Source: Bacillota bacterium
Lineage (GTDB): Bacteria; Bacillota; Clostridia; Christensenellales; SZUA-584
Direction: 5' to 3'
NCBI GenBank assembly: GCA_023436115.1
Contig: JAEZKQ010000008.1
Location: 1-64,000 of the forward strand
Length of the DNA stretch: 64,000 nt
The notes under the pieces are model-generated. The model ran no database searches and had not been told where the DNA came from. It saw only the letters and a list, made by a program, of their open reading frames with translations. Shown in pieces: positions 8,459 to 16,524 of the stretch; positions within the stretch are counted from its first letter, which is position 1; each line of letters starts with the position of its first letter. The position numbers were made by a program, and so were the translations under genes.

Positions 8459-9088
8459 TTATATCTGCACAACCGCCCCGTAAATGAAGTTCCCGCCGAA
8501 GAACACGAGCAAAGTGCCGAGTATGGCGATGATGATGCGATAGAGCGTGGGCTTTAAAAAACGGCGCGTCGTGCCCACAAAAACGGATATCGCCCCGTAC
8601 CATATGAAATCGGCCAGTATGTGCCCCAGAAAGTAAAGGATGACACCCAAGTACCCCAGCACACTGTAAGCCTGCATCACGAACCCAAGGCCGATCACAG
8701 CCCACCACAGCAAAAAATACGGATTCGTCGCGCTGATGACGATGCCCGAAAAGAACATGCTTTTCGCGGCGGCCTTTTCGCCGTCCATCTGCACGGAGAC
8801 TTTGTTCTTGGCGGAAGAAACGATCATATCGATGCCCATATAAATCAGCAGCGCACCGCCCAGTAAGCCGATAACAATCTGCGCGATGATTGACTGCAGC
8901 ACAATGTCTAGCCCTAAGAATATGAGAATGAGCAGCACAAGCTCCAGCGCCGCGTGACCCAGCGTGATGATAAAGCCGCTGCGCGGCCCGGCAGAAAGCG
9001 CCTGCCTGATGGTATACGTCAGTAATGAACCGGGCATCATCGCGCCCGAAAAACCCACCGCGAGGGCGGAAAAGAATATTGCTGCCAT
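8459..9088 (-). CDS. LysE-family amino acid exporter
   Basis: This 209-residue membrane protein has six predicted TM segments. It shows the LysE/RhtB hallmarks: a GFSGAMMPGSLLTYTIRQAL start, G-R-GF-ITLGHAALELVL, and SATNPYFLLWWAV in the middle. It probably exports an amino acid or a related small solute. An overlapping longer frame (8430-9119) is a shadow. A remnant of a second copy lies at 5539-5620. Confidence 0.85.
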   Translation of the reverse strand: MAAIFFSALAVGFSGAMMPGSLLTYTIRQALSAGPRSGFIITLGHAALELVLLILIFLGLDIVLQSIIAQIVIGLLGGALLIYMGIDMIVSSAKNKVSVQMDGEKAAAKSMFFSGIVISATNPYFLLWWAVIGLGFVMQAYSVLGYLGVILYFLGHILADFIWYGAISVFVGTTRRFLKPTLYRIIIAILGTLLVFFGGNFIYGAVVQI

Positions 9089-9243
9089 TATTCCACACTT
9101 CCCTTTTTATAGTAGCCATGGTATCACTTTCATATTTATCATGTCAAATATATAGCGATGTTTAAGTATATAGCGTTTGTGTTTAATAATAAGTAGAAAT
9201 GTTTTTGGACAGACGGCAAGGTTTCATGAAGAAATGATAATAT

Positions 9244-9257
9244 GTTGCAAATGCAAC
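9244..9257 (+). promoter_or_regulatory. Crp/Fnr-type operator upstream of the flavodiiron operon
   Basis: GTTGCAAATGCAAC has perfect 6-bp arms (GTTGCA/TGCAAC) with an AA centre. The identical 14-mer recurs at 28556-28569 between the Crp/Fnr regulator and the ferredoxin gene. It lies 59 bases upstream of the flavodiiron start codon. Being a Crp/Fnr-type site is an inference from the second location. Confidence 0.65.
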
Positions 9258-9316
9258 GTATATTCCGCGCCTTTTGTGCTAAGTTAAAAACAGATAAAAA
9301 ACGGGAGGTTATGGTT

Positions 9317-10504
9317 ATGGGAAGAGCATTAACATCTAAAGTCACATGGGTCGGTAAGGTAGACTGGGAACTTAAAAAGTTTCATGGCGATGAATATTCA
9401 ACACGCAAAGGCTCGTCATACAACTCCTATCTCGTCAGGGATGGCAAGAACGTGCTGATCGATACGGTCTGGCAGCCATTTGATAAGGAATTTGTTTCAA
9501 ACCTGCAAAAAGAGATCGATCTTAAAGATATTGATTATATCGTGGCCAACCATGCGGAGATCGACCACAGCGGCGCTCTGTCCGAGCTGATGCGCCATAT
9601 CCCCAATACGCCCATCTATTGCACGGCCAACGCGGTCAAGTCCTTAAAAGGGCATTACCATCAGGACTGGAATTTTGTCACGGTGAAAACGGGGGATACG
9701 CTGGAGCTGGGCAGCAGCAAGCTTATATTTGTAGAAGCCCCGATGCTGCACTGGCCGGACAGCATGTTCTGTTATCTAACGGGCGAGAATATACTGTTTT
9801 CTAACGATGCATTCGGACAGCATTACGCCACCGAATCGCTGTATAACGACGCGGTGGACAACGCGGAGCTTTATGCCGAGGCCATCAAGTATTACGCGAA
9901 TATTTTAACACCGTTCTCGCCGCTGGTGATAAAAAAGATCAACGAGGTGCTAAGCTTTGGGTTGCCTGTGGATATGATATGCCCCAGCCACGGTGTGATA
10001 TGGAAGGACGACCCCACGCAGATCGTGCGTCAGTATCTGGTATGGGCGGATTCCTACAAGGAGAACCGCATCAGCATCGTCTATGATTCCATGTGGGGCG
10101 CAACGCGGCGCATGGCCGAGGCCATCGCGGCGGGCATCAAAAAGGCGGACGCAGACGTGACAGTGACGCTGATGAACGCGGCCAAGCATGACAAGAACGA
10201 TATCATCACAGAGGTCTTCCGTTCAAAGACGGTGCTTGTCGGCTCGTCCACCATCAACCGCGGCTACTTGTATGCCATAGGCGGGCTGCTGGAAATGATA
10301 AAGGGGCTTAAATTCACGGGCAAGAACGCGGCGGCTTTCGGAAGCTATGGTTGGAGCGGCGAAGCCGTGGGGCAGCTCACAAAAGCACTGGGAGATGCGG
10401 GTTTCCGCGTGTCCGACGAGGGGATCAAAACGCTTTGGGTGCCGGATGATGCCGCGCTTGCAAAATGTGAGGAATACGGAAAAACTGTTGCAGGGATAAA
10501 ATGA
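9317..10504 (+). CDS. Flavodiiron protein (A-type flavoprotein)
   Basis: This 395-residue protein reduces O2 to water or NO to N2O at a di-iron centre. The N-terminal metallo-beta-lactamase-like domain carries the ligand motif NHAEIDHSG (HxExD plus H) and further ligands in MLHWPDSMF and SNDAFGQH. The C-terminal flavodoxin domain begins SIVYDSMWGATRRMA (FMN phosphate loop) and contains FGSYGWSGEAV. Two in-frame ATGs follow GGGAGG; the one at 9317 has 9-base spacing and is preferred over 9311. It is first of a four-gene operon (DUF1858, hemerythrin, cupin) and is preceded by the shared operator at 9244. Confidence 0.95.
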   Translation: MGRALTSKVTWVGKVDWELKKFHGDEYSTRKGSSYNSYLVRDGKNVLIDTVWQPFDKEFVSNLQKEIDLKDIDYIVANHAEIDHSGALSELMRHIPNTPIYCTANAVKSLKGHYHQDWNFVTVKTGDTLELGSSKLIFVEAPMLHWPDSMFCYLTGENILFSNDAFGQHYATESLYNDAVDNAELYAEAIKYYANILTPFSPLVIKKINEVLSFGLPVDMICPSHGVIWKDDPTQIVRQYLVWADSYKENRISIVYDSMWGATRRMAEAIAAGIKKADADVTVTLMNAAKHDKNDIITEVFRSKTVLVGSSTINRGYLYAIGGLLEMIKGLKFTGKNAAAFGSYGWSGEAVGQLTKALGDAGFRVSDEGIKTLWVPDDAALAKCEEYGKTVAGIK

Positions 10505-10505
10505 A

Positions 10506-10736
10506 ATGGAAAGCAAAACAATAGATTTGAAACAATCGGTTTATACGCTGTGCACGCAGTATCCTGAGCTTGCGGAGATTTTAAAGCAGATTGGGTTTAC
10601 GGATATCACAAAGCCGGGCATGCTGGCGACGGCGGGACGCTTTATGACGATACCCAAAGGTGCGGCGCTTAAAAGGATGGACCTCGGCGTGGTCAGGTCG
10701 ATGCTGGCCGAGCATGGCTTTCAGGTCAGCGAATAG
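10506..10736 (+). CDS. DUF1858-domain small protein
   Basis: This 76-residue protein begins shortly after the flavodiiron stop. It has the DUF1858 pattern: a helix with LCTQYPELAEILKQIGF, then a PGML-T-GRFMTIPKGAALKRMDL segment. DUF1858 proteins commonly sit beside DUF438/hemerythrin proteins, as here. They are suggested to help sense or bind small redox ligands, but their biochemistry is not settled. Confidence 0.8.
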   Translation: MESKTIDLKQSVYTLCTQYPELAEILKQIGFTDITKPGMLATAGRFMTIPKGAALKRMDLGVVRSMLAEHGFQVSE

Positions 10737-10748
10737 GGAGGAAGACTT

Positions 10749-11951
10749 ATGAGTCAGGAGATTAACAACAGGGAGTATAGAAAAAAGGTCATCAAAGACC
10801 TGCTTGCCCAGCTCCATGAAGGCAAAACCGTGGACGAAGTGAAGCAGCAGTTTGAAAAAGCGTTCGGCGGCGTTTCAGCGTCTGAGATTTCGGACGCGGA
10901 GCAGGCGCTGATTTCCGAAGGCGTTCCGGTACAGGAGGTTCAGCGCTTGTGCGATGTGCACTCGGCGGTGTTCAAAGGCTCGATCGAAGAGATCCATGCA
11001 CCAAGTGACGCGTCTCAAACGCCCGGACATCCCGCCCATACACTCAAGGCCGAGAACAAAGCGCTACAGCAGCTTATTGAAACACAGCTGCGCCCGCATT
11101 TAAAGGCTTTTGCCGACGGAACGGATACGGCAGATCAGCTTAAAGACGATATCCAGCTGCTTATGCAGATCGATAAGCATTATCTGCGCAAGGAAAACCT
11201 TCTGTTCCCATATATGGAGCAGTACGGTATCACAGCGCCGCCCAAGGTGATGTGGGGTGTAGACGATGAGATTCGCGCCCTTATAAAGGAAGCGGCGGCT
11301 CTCGCGACGGCAAAAGACAAGGCGCTGACAGAAAAACTTGAAGAGGCGATCACGCGTGTCGAAGAGATGATATTCAAAGAGGAAAACATACTGCTGCCCA
11401 TGCTGATGGATACGCTGACGCTTCAGGAATGGAAGCGCATCGCGGACGAAAGTGCGGACTTGGGCTTTTGCCTGATCGACCCGCCGCCGTCATGGCAACC
11501 TGCGGAGGGCCAAGCAGAGGCCGCGCCCGTGAAACCGGACGGCAATGCTATCGCGATGCCCACGGGTTTCCTGATGCCCAAGGAGCTACAGTTCCTGCTG
11601 GACACGCTGCCTGTGGATATCACATTTGTGGGCAAAGATGATACAGTGCGCTATTTCTCTCAGACGGCGGAACGTGTATTCCCGCGGACACGCGCTATCA
11701 TCGGGCGTAAGGTCTCGAATTGCCATCCGCCCGCCAGCGTGCATATCGTGGAGGGCATCGTGAACGACTTTAAGTCGGGCAAGAAAACGCACGAGGATTT
11801 TTGGATACGCATGGGCGAAAAATTCGTGTATATACGCTATTTCGCGGTACGAGATGAAAACGGCGAATACATGGGCACACTTGAGGTTACGCAGGATATC
11901 GCGCCGATACAGCAGATCACCGGCGAAAAGCGTCTTGTGTCGGATATATAA
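10749..11951 (+). CDS. DUF438 / hemerythrin / PAS protein
   Basis: This 400-residue cytoplasmic protein has three parts. An N-terminal DUF438 (about 1-75) is helical and acidic. A hemerythrin-like four-helix bundle (about 95-235) carries di-iron ligand candidates in RPHLKAF, DKHYLRKENLLFP and FKEENILLP. A PAS domain (about 280-390) reads DITFVGKDDTVRYFS and then R-IIGRKVSNCHPP. Such proteins are thought to bind O2 or NO and work beside flavodiiron proteins. GGGAGGAAG precedes the ATG. It is third in the operon. Confidence 0.9.
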   Translation: MSQEINNREYRKKVIKDLLAQLHEGKTVDEVKQQFEKAFGGVSASEISDAEQALISEGVPVQEVQRLCDVHSAVFKGSIEEIHAPSDASQTPGHPAHTLKAENKALQQLIETQLRPHLKAFADGTDTADQLKDDIQLLMQIDKHYLRKENLLFPYMEQYGITAPPKVMWGVDDEIRALIKEAAALATAKDKALTEKLEEAITRVEEMIFKEENILLPMLMDTLTLQEWKRIADESADLGFCLIDPPPSWQPAEGQAEAAPVKPDGNAIAMPTGFLMPKELQFLLDTLPVDITFVGKDDTVRYFSQTAERVFPRTRAIIGRKVSNCHPPASVHIVEGIVNDFKSGKKTHEDFWIRMGEKFVYIRYFAVRDENGEYMGTLEVTQDIAPIQQITGEKRLVSDI

Positions 11952-11972
11952 TAAAGGAAGGGGTAAAGCGGT

Positions 11973-12314
11973 ATGGAAAACAAGATTTTAAAAAACATCG
12001 AATTTGAAAAGGCGCTGGATATGGCATCGCTCGTCTCTTATCAGGAGGGGCAGATCGTGAGCCGCACGCTGGTGCAGAACAAGGCGGTCAGCATCACGCT
12101 GTTTGCCTTCGATACGGGTGAGGAAATCAGCTCTCATGAATCCCATGGCGATGCCATGGTGTATATTCTCGACGGCAGCGCATCCATCACCATCGGCGGC
12201 AAGGTGTACGCGCTGGAAGCGGGGCAGACCATCGTGATGCCTGCGGGCATACCGCACGCTGTGGAGGCGGCGGCACGGTTTAAGATGCTGCTTATCGTCG
12301 TATTCCCCAGCTAA
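11973..12314 (+). CDS. Cupin-domain protein
   Basis: This 113-residue single-domain cupin has motif 1 as G-EISSHESHGDAMVYILDG (about 42-60) and motif 2 as G-TIVMPAGIPHAVEA (about 78-93), giving a metal site from His and Glu residues. It is the last gene of the flavodiiron operon, and the frequent pairing of such cupins with oxygen-defence genes suggests a redox role. The exact activity is unknown. AAGGAAGGGG precedes the start. Confidence 0.9.
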   Translation: MENKILKNIEFEKALDMASLVSYQEGQIVSRTLVQNKAVSITLFAFDTGEEISSHESHGDAMVYILDGSASITIGGKVYALEAGQTIVMPAGIPHAVEAAARFKMLLIVVFPS

Positions 12315-12341
12315 GACGAAAAGCTAATAATATCAATAAGC

Positions 12342-12386
12342 AGCGGACAGAGAGGCAGCTTTTGCGGCTCAGTCCGCTGTTTTTTT
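12342..12386 (+). terminator. Terminator of the flavodiiron operon
   Basis: AGCGGAC (12342-12348) pairs with GTCCGCT (12372-12378) and seven T follow. Confidence 0.8.
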
Positions 12387-12464
12387 AAGACTTATGTGTG
12401 ATACTAGACAGAAATATGAATACAATATATGATTTAACCATATTTTTTTATGGGAGCCGTGAAG

Positions 12465-13124
12465 ATGTCTACGGCAAAATCCGTCCATAGGAGCGTATCA
12501 CACATGACAATTGGGGACGCAGTGACGCAATGCCGCGAAACCGGTCTTTCGGGCTGGGCTCTCGTCGAATATGCCCAAAAGCTTGTTTCGGGTCAAATGA
12601 GTTATTCGTATTCCAACTCGTTTGATTTTCCGGCCACGGCGTTTGAAAAGGGAAGGGGATATTGCTGGCATCAAGCCAATGCGCTCAATAAGATTCTGTC
12701 AGCGCTGGGGCTAGACAGCCGCCGTGTGCACGCGGTGAAGAATCGTATTCCCGCAAAGCAGTTTGAGGGTGTCAATATTGAACCGCACATATCGGGGCAT
12801 ATCTGGCTGAGCGTGAGTATCGGCGGCGAGGAAAAAGACGTTTGCCCCGGACATCCCGACAACGCGCCGGGCTGTATTCATTTTACGCCCGTTTCGAAAG
12901 TGAGACAGTGGAATGCGTTTATCGCATTCTGGTCTTATCTTGGTTCGGCCATGGTCAACGCGCAGCGGTTGAGGAGAATCGATATGAAAAAGAAAAAGCT
13001 CAAAGAGAGATGGAACCCCGACGCTTGTTCATGCAAAAAGAAAAACTGCCCGCGCTATAAAAAGTGCGACGAATGCAAGGAATATCACTATTCGCGCCAG
13101 AGTCTGCCGTATTGCGAGCGGTAG
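12465..13124 (+). CDS. Transglutaminase-like protein with Cys-rich C-terminal tail
   Basis: This 219-residue protein has a transglutaminase-like core: GRGYCWHQANAL gives the catalytic Cys and the following helix, and GHIWLSVSI gives the His strand. A separate ~35-residue tail holds a spaced Cys/His set (ACSCKKKNCPR, KKCDECKEYHY, LPYCER) that probably binds a metal ion. No signal peptide is seen. The ATG at 12465 is chosen because GGGAG lies 8 bases upstream. Function beyond the fold is unknown. Confidence 0.75.
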   Translation: MSTAKSVHRSVSHMTIGDAVTQCRETGLSGWALVEYAQKLVSGQMSYSYSNSFDFPATAFEKGRGYCWHQANALNKILSALGLDSRRVHAVKNRIPAKQFEGVNIEPHISGHIWLSVSIGGEEKDVCPGHPDNAPGCIHFTPVSKVRQWNAFIAFWSYLGSAMVNAQRLRRIDMKKKKLKERWNPDACSCKKKNCPRYKKCDECKEYHYSRQSLPYCER

Positions 13125-13174
13125 CATTGGCGGTTCTTGATGAATATCAAGTGTACTTCTTATATCGGCAACAT

Positions 13175-13202
13175 GAGCGGCAGAAGAGGGTCGCTCTTTT
13201 TT
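13175..13202 (+). terminator. Terminator after the transglutaminase-like gene
   Basis: GAGCG (13175-13179) pairs with CGCTC (13192-13196) and six T follow. Confidence 0.6.
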
Positions 13203-13208
13203 ATGTAT

Positions 13209-13481
13209 TCAGTCGTGTCCGTCCGCGTTGTATGTATCGGGTAGAAAAATTCTGTTGCGCTCAGCCTTGCGCGCGGCATCGATGCGAGAGAGCAGATAGG
13301 CCTTGGCAGACAGGGGCTTTCGGCTGTCGTGACGCGATAAAATATTGTCGTTTGGGATGTCATAGATGTCTTCAGGGTCATGAAGTAGCGCATAACGCAA
13401 ACGCGGTGAGAGGCCCAACGGCTCTGGTGCGGCTTTGGCTGCGCACTTACAGCGTTTATTCTTATAAAAACCGCTGTTCAT
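13209..13481 (-). CDS. Small conserved-looking protein of unknown function
   Basis: This frame of 90 codons has an excellent ribosome binding site (GGGGAGG, 7 bases before ATG), which favours it over the overlapping forward-strand frame. The product is basic and hydrophilic. It starts MNSGFYKNKRCKC, and the middle reads DPEDIYDIPNDNILSRHDSRK. No TM segment or signal is present. I do not recognise the family. It is convergent with the transglutaminase-like gene. Confidence 0.65.
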   Translation of the reverse strand: MNSGFYKNKRCKCAAKAAPEPLGLSPRLRYALLHDPEDIYDIPNDNILSRHDSRKPLSAKAYLLSRIDAARKAERNRIFLPDTYNADGHD

Positions 13482-13624
13482 GATATATCCTCCCCATTTT
13501 TATTGCTATATTCTATGTGGCTTTTGCCGCGTATGTGAGAAATTGTGAATGAAACGTAAATTGCTTTTGCGTGCGATTGTTAAAATCCACAGCGCATGGT
13601 AATATTATTGCTTAGGAGATGGAC

Positions 13625-14491
13625 ATGTTCGGATATGTACAGCCTTTGAAGCCGGAGCTTAAAGTCAAGGAATATGAAGCCTTCAAGGGCTACTACTGCG
13701 GCTTGTGCAAGGCGATAAGAGAAAATTATACACACGGCGCGCGATTTATGCTAAACTACGATTGCGCCGTGCTTTACTTGCTTTTGGCTTCCATGAGCGA
13801 TAAAATGCCGCAAGTCACGCAGGAAAGGTGTATCGCCAGTCCGCTTAAGAAAAAGATCATTGTGCATGCGGATGAAGCCGCTTACGCAGCGTCGGTCAAC
13901 GTGCTGTTAGGCTGTGCCAAGATCGAGGACACGGCAATGGACGACAAAAAGCTCTCCGCAAAAATGCTCGCGTTGCTTTTCCGCCGTGTGCGAGGGAAAG
14001 CCAGAAACGGCCACGAAGCGCTTGCGCAGCAGTTCACGCAACGATTAACGAACCTTCACTTGCTGGAACAGCAAAAGTGCGCCGATGTGGACGCGGTTGC
14101 AGACGAGTTCGCACAGCTGCTGGCCGCGGTGTTTTCACAAGCCCCTTTTGATTTTACCGATGAGATGGCAAGAAAAACGCTCTGGCATTTCGGTTATAAC
14201 CTTGGCCGCTGGATCTATATTGCCGATGCGGTAAGTGATCTGGAAAAAGACCACAAATCAAAAAGCTATAATGTCTATTTGGAGCGTGAATACACGGATG
14301 TGGCGGCACTGCGCAAGGCCATAACCGAGGAAGCTGCGTTTAATATGAATATGTCGCTGGCCGAGGCCGCCAAGGCCTATGAGCTGTTGGATATAAAAAG
14401 AGACAAAGAGCTGCTCGACAACATCATGTATTTGGGGCTCGCGAAGAAAACGGAAGATGTTTTGAAAGGGGATACCAATGGATCCGTATAA
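13625..14491 (+). CDS. DUF5685 family protein
   Basis: This 288-residue protein starts MFGYVQPLKPELKVKEYEAF, then YYCGLCKAI, the typical N-terminus of DUF5685. Near residue 200 it has WIYIADAVSDLEKDHKSKSYN, resembling the Asp-rich second motif of the squalene/phytoene synthase fold, suggesting a distant prenyl-synthase-like helical fold. An activity is not established. The ATG at 13625 has AGGAG 7 bases upstream; that at 13619 is too close. Its end overlaps the following DnaJ-domain gene by 14 bases, so the two are translationally linked. Confidence 0.8.
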   Translation: MFGYVQPLKPELKVKEYEAFKGYYCGLCKAIRENYTHGARFMLNYDCAVLYLLLASMSDKMPQVTQERCIASPLKKKIIVHADEAAYAASVNVLLGCAKIEDTAMDDKKLSAKMLALLFRRVRGKARNGHEALAQQFTQRLTNLHLLEQQKCADVDAVADEFAQLLAAVFSQAPFDFTDEMARKTLWHFGYNLGRWIYIADAVSDLEKDHKSKSYNVYLEREYTDVAALRKAITEEAAFNMNMSLAEAAKAYELLDIKRDKELLDNIMYLGLAKKTEDVLKGDTNGSV

Positions 14492-15089
14492 AGTGTTGGG
14501 GGTTAGTCCGACCGCGACAGACGCCGAAATCAAAACGGCGTACAGAAATCTTGCAAAGAAATACCACCCGGACAAATACAGGGGTCATGATCTGGAGGAC
14601 CTCGCGGGTGAGCGTCTCAAAGAAATCAACGAAGCCTATGAAATGATTCAAAAACAGCGTGCGTCAGGCGGCGGCAGCTCTTATTCCAATAACTATAATA
14701 CGGGCGGCAGCTCTTATTCCGGCTCCGCACAGTTTGCCGATATCAGAAGCGCCATACAACGCGGCGAGCTAACACGCGCCGAAGCGATGCTGGACGCCAT
14801 ATCCAACAGAACGGCCGAATGGCATTATTTAAAGGGTATGGTGCTGCTTAAAAAGGGTTGGTACGACGGCGCACGGCAGCATTTCTCGACCGCGGCCGGT
14901 ATGGAACCCGGAAACCCCGAATACGCCAACGCATATAACACCGTGAACAGAAGCGCCACCGGATACGGCCAGACTTTCTACGGCAACAGAGGCACCAACA
15001 ACGCCAATGTCTGCAATCTGTGCGGCGGACTGCTGTGTGCAGATTGCTGCTGCGAATGCATGGGCGGAGACTGCATATCCTGCTGCTGA
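14478..15089 (+). CDS. DnaJ-domain protein with TPR-like middle and Cys-rich tail
   Basis: This 203-residue protein has an N-terminal J-domain (about 1-65) with the essential HPD motif in KKYHPDKYRG. A Gly/Ser/Tyr linker (about 66-85) follows, then a helical repeat region (RGELTRAEAMLDAI, W-YLKGMVLLKKGWYDGARQHF), and a tail with CNLCGGLLCADCCCECMGG that probably binds metal. It lacks the DnaJ zinc finger and substrate domains, so it is a specialised Hsp70 co-chaperone. It overlaps DUF5685 upstream and is followed 30 bases later by a membrane protein gene, forming a three-gene unit. Confidence 0.85.
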   Translation: MDPYKVLGVSPTATDAEIKTAYRNLAKKYHPDKYRGHDLEDLAGERLKEINEAYEMIQKQRASGGGSSYSNNYNTGGSSYSGSAQFADIRSAIQRGELTRAEAMLDAISNRTAEWHYLKGMVLLKKGWYDGARQHFSTAAGMEPGNPEYANAYNTVNRSATGYGQTFYGNRGTNNANVCNLCGGLLCADCCCECMGGDCISCC

Positions 15090-15119
15090 TAAACCAAGTT
15101 TAAAAAGGGAGGATTCTAC

Positions 15120-15650
15120 ATGCCGCGATTTCACCGCACCGCTCACCGTGTCAGCTTAACGGCCATGTTTGCAGCCATGTCGCTGCTGTTCTTGTACTTA
15201 GCTTCCGTGCTGCCCACGATGCGCATTGCGATGTATTTTCTAAGCTCCGTGTTTGTGATGGGTCTGGTCATCGAGGAAGAGATCGGACTTGCGATACTCA
15301 TGTATATCGCCGTGTCGCTGATGTCTTTGCTGCTTATGCCCAATATCATACGCGTGGTGCCTTATGTGCTGTTCTTCGGGCACTACGGTATCGGCAAGTA
15401 TTATATACAAACGCGCGTGAAGGACAAGGTTGTCCGCTACATATTAAAGCTATTATACTATAACATTGCTCTCGCACTGATTTACCTGCTGGCCCGGGAA
15501 ATCATATTTCAGGATGTATTAGATACCGGCATTGCTTTCTGGCTGTTTGCGGTGCTGGCCCAAGTCGCGTTTGTGATTTATGACTTCATATTTGACAAGG
15601 TGGCCACGTTCTACTTCAACAACTTGCGGCGATTACTCATGAAAAACTAG
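15120..15650 (+). CDS. Integral membrane protein of unknown function
   Basis: This 176-residue protein has five or six hydrophobic segments (for example about 15-32, 36-50, 56-73, 110-128, 142-160). Its N-terminal RTAHRVSLTAMFAAMSLLFLYLA resembles the start of small-molecule S-component or DUF2232-like membrane proteins, but I cannot assign the family. It has GGGAGG upstream and follows the DnaJ-domain gene in the same unit. Confidence 0.7.
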   Translation: MPRFHRTAHRVSLTAMFAAMSLLFLYLASVLPTMRIAMYFLSSVFVMGLVIEEEIGLAILMYIAVSLMSLLLMPNIIRVVPYVLFFGHYGIGKYYIQTRVKDKVVRYILKLLYYNIALALIYLLAREIIFQDVLDTGIAFWLFAVLAQVAFVIYDFIFDKVATFYFNNLRRLLMKN

Positions 15651-15665
15651 TTGATTAACAATCAA

Positions 15666-15695
15666 AGGCGTACCGGAAAACGGCGCGCCTTTTTT
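15666..15695 (+). terminator. Terminator after the DUF5685-DnaJ-membrane unit
   Basis: AGGCG plus inner CCG pair with CGG plus CGCCT (to 15690), followed by six T. Confidence 0.7.
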
Positions 15696-15709
15696 CAAAC
15701 GGAGCCAAT

Positions 15710-16228
15710 ATGAACGCGATCATACTGTTAATACCCATTCTGCTTTTAAGATACGCTCTTCTGGGCGGGTTAAGCAAAGAGGCTTTAAAACGCGCAGTCT
15801 TCCTTCCGCCGATGGACGGAAAAAAGAGAGCGACGCTGTGGATTTATCTGATTTCAAACATCGCTCTGTTCCTGTATTTGTTTTTTATCCAAATTAGAAT
15901 CGTGCCCGTTTGGTTTTATTTAGGACTCATTCTCTTTGTTTTGGGCACTGTATTGTATGCCGTATCAATCATCAATTTCGCAAGGCCAAACGCGAATGGC
16001 GTCAATCAAAAAGGGCTATATCGCGTTTCGCGCCATCCCATGTACGTCGCCTTCTTTATTTACTTTCTAGGCTGCGTGTTGCTTACTCAATCACTCGTAT
16101 TGCTTGCCATATTACTGGTTTTCCAAATATCTTCTCATTGGATCATACTCAGCGAAGAAAGCTGGTGTGTCAAGGAATTTGGGGAAGAGTACATAACGTA
16201 CATGAAAAAAGTGAGACGGTATATTTAA
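15710..16228 (+). CDS. ICMT/phospholipid methyltransferase-like membrane protein
   Basis: This 172-residue protein has four to five TM helices. The C-terminal half carries the family signature GLYRVSRHPMYVAFFIYFLG (SAM-binding RHPxY motif) and SEESWCVKEFGEEYITYMKKVRRYI (E-E cluster near the active site). These are shared by isoprenylcysteine carboxyl methyltransferases and phosphatidylethanolamine N-methyltransferases. In bacteria without prenylated proteins the substrate is unknown, probably a membrane lipid or small thiol. GGAGCC precedes the ATG. Confidence 0.8.
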   Translation: MNAIILLIPILLLRYALLGGLSKEALKRAVFLPPMDGKKRATLWIYLISNIALFLYLFFIQIRIVPVWFYLGLILFVLGTVLYAVSIINFARPNANGVNQKGLYRVSRHPMYVAFFIYFLGCVLLTQSLVLLAILLVFQISSHWIILSEESWCVKEFGEEYITYMKKVRRYI

Positions 16229-16524
16229 ATAAGCATCTTATTCATAAATGTGTGTGCATAATCTCTCGTGTGAGAGAATGCTTGAACGAAAAGTCTGGCT
16301 GCAAGACAAAAAAATAAAAATAGCTGACAGAGTTTTGCTTCTGTCAGCCGTTTAAGAACTTCCCGGTCGCAATAGATTTAATAAAGGATCTTGTGGGAAA
16401 TGCAGACGTTGCGCAGCAGCCCACAGCTTGCGGCTTTGCGCAGTTTCGAGCATGGAAAACGAGGCAAAGCGTACAAAGTCGGAAAAAATGGCGAAAAACC
16501 ACAGGCTTTCCGCCAAGTCTATTG
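16229..16524. other. Intergenic region between convergent genes
   Basis: It contains a small inverted repeat (TCTCTCGTGTGAGAGA near 16262) and the hairpin listed separately. The forward frame over 16393-16725 has no ribosome binding site and overlaps the opposite gene. I see nothing else. Confidence 0.5.
16306..16348. terminator. Hairpin terminator, T-rich on the reverse strand
   Basis: GCTGACAGA (16323-16331) pairs with TCTGTCAGC (16340-16348). Reading the reverse strand, it is followed by TATTTTTATTTTTTT, so it best terminates the reverse-strand gene, although it is 175 bases beyond its stop. Confidence 0.55.

Noticed and set aside
8430..9119. 229-codon reverse frame overlapping the LysE gene
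   Set aside because: The product is Arg/His-rich without hydrophobic segments, while the other frame gives a clear LysE protein.
13064..13483. 139-codon forward frame after the transglutaminase-like gene
   Set aside because: It overlaps that gene and a terminator, and the reverse frame has a far better start signal.
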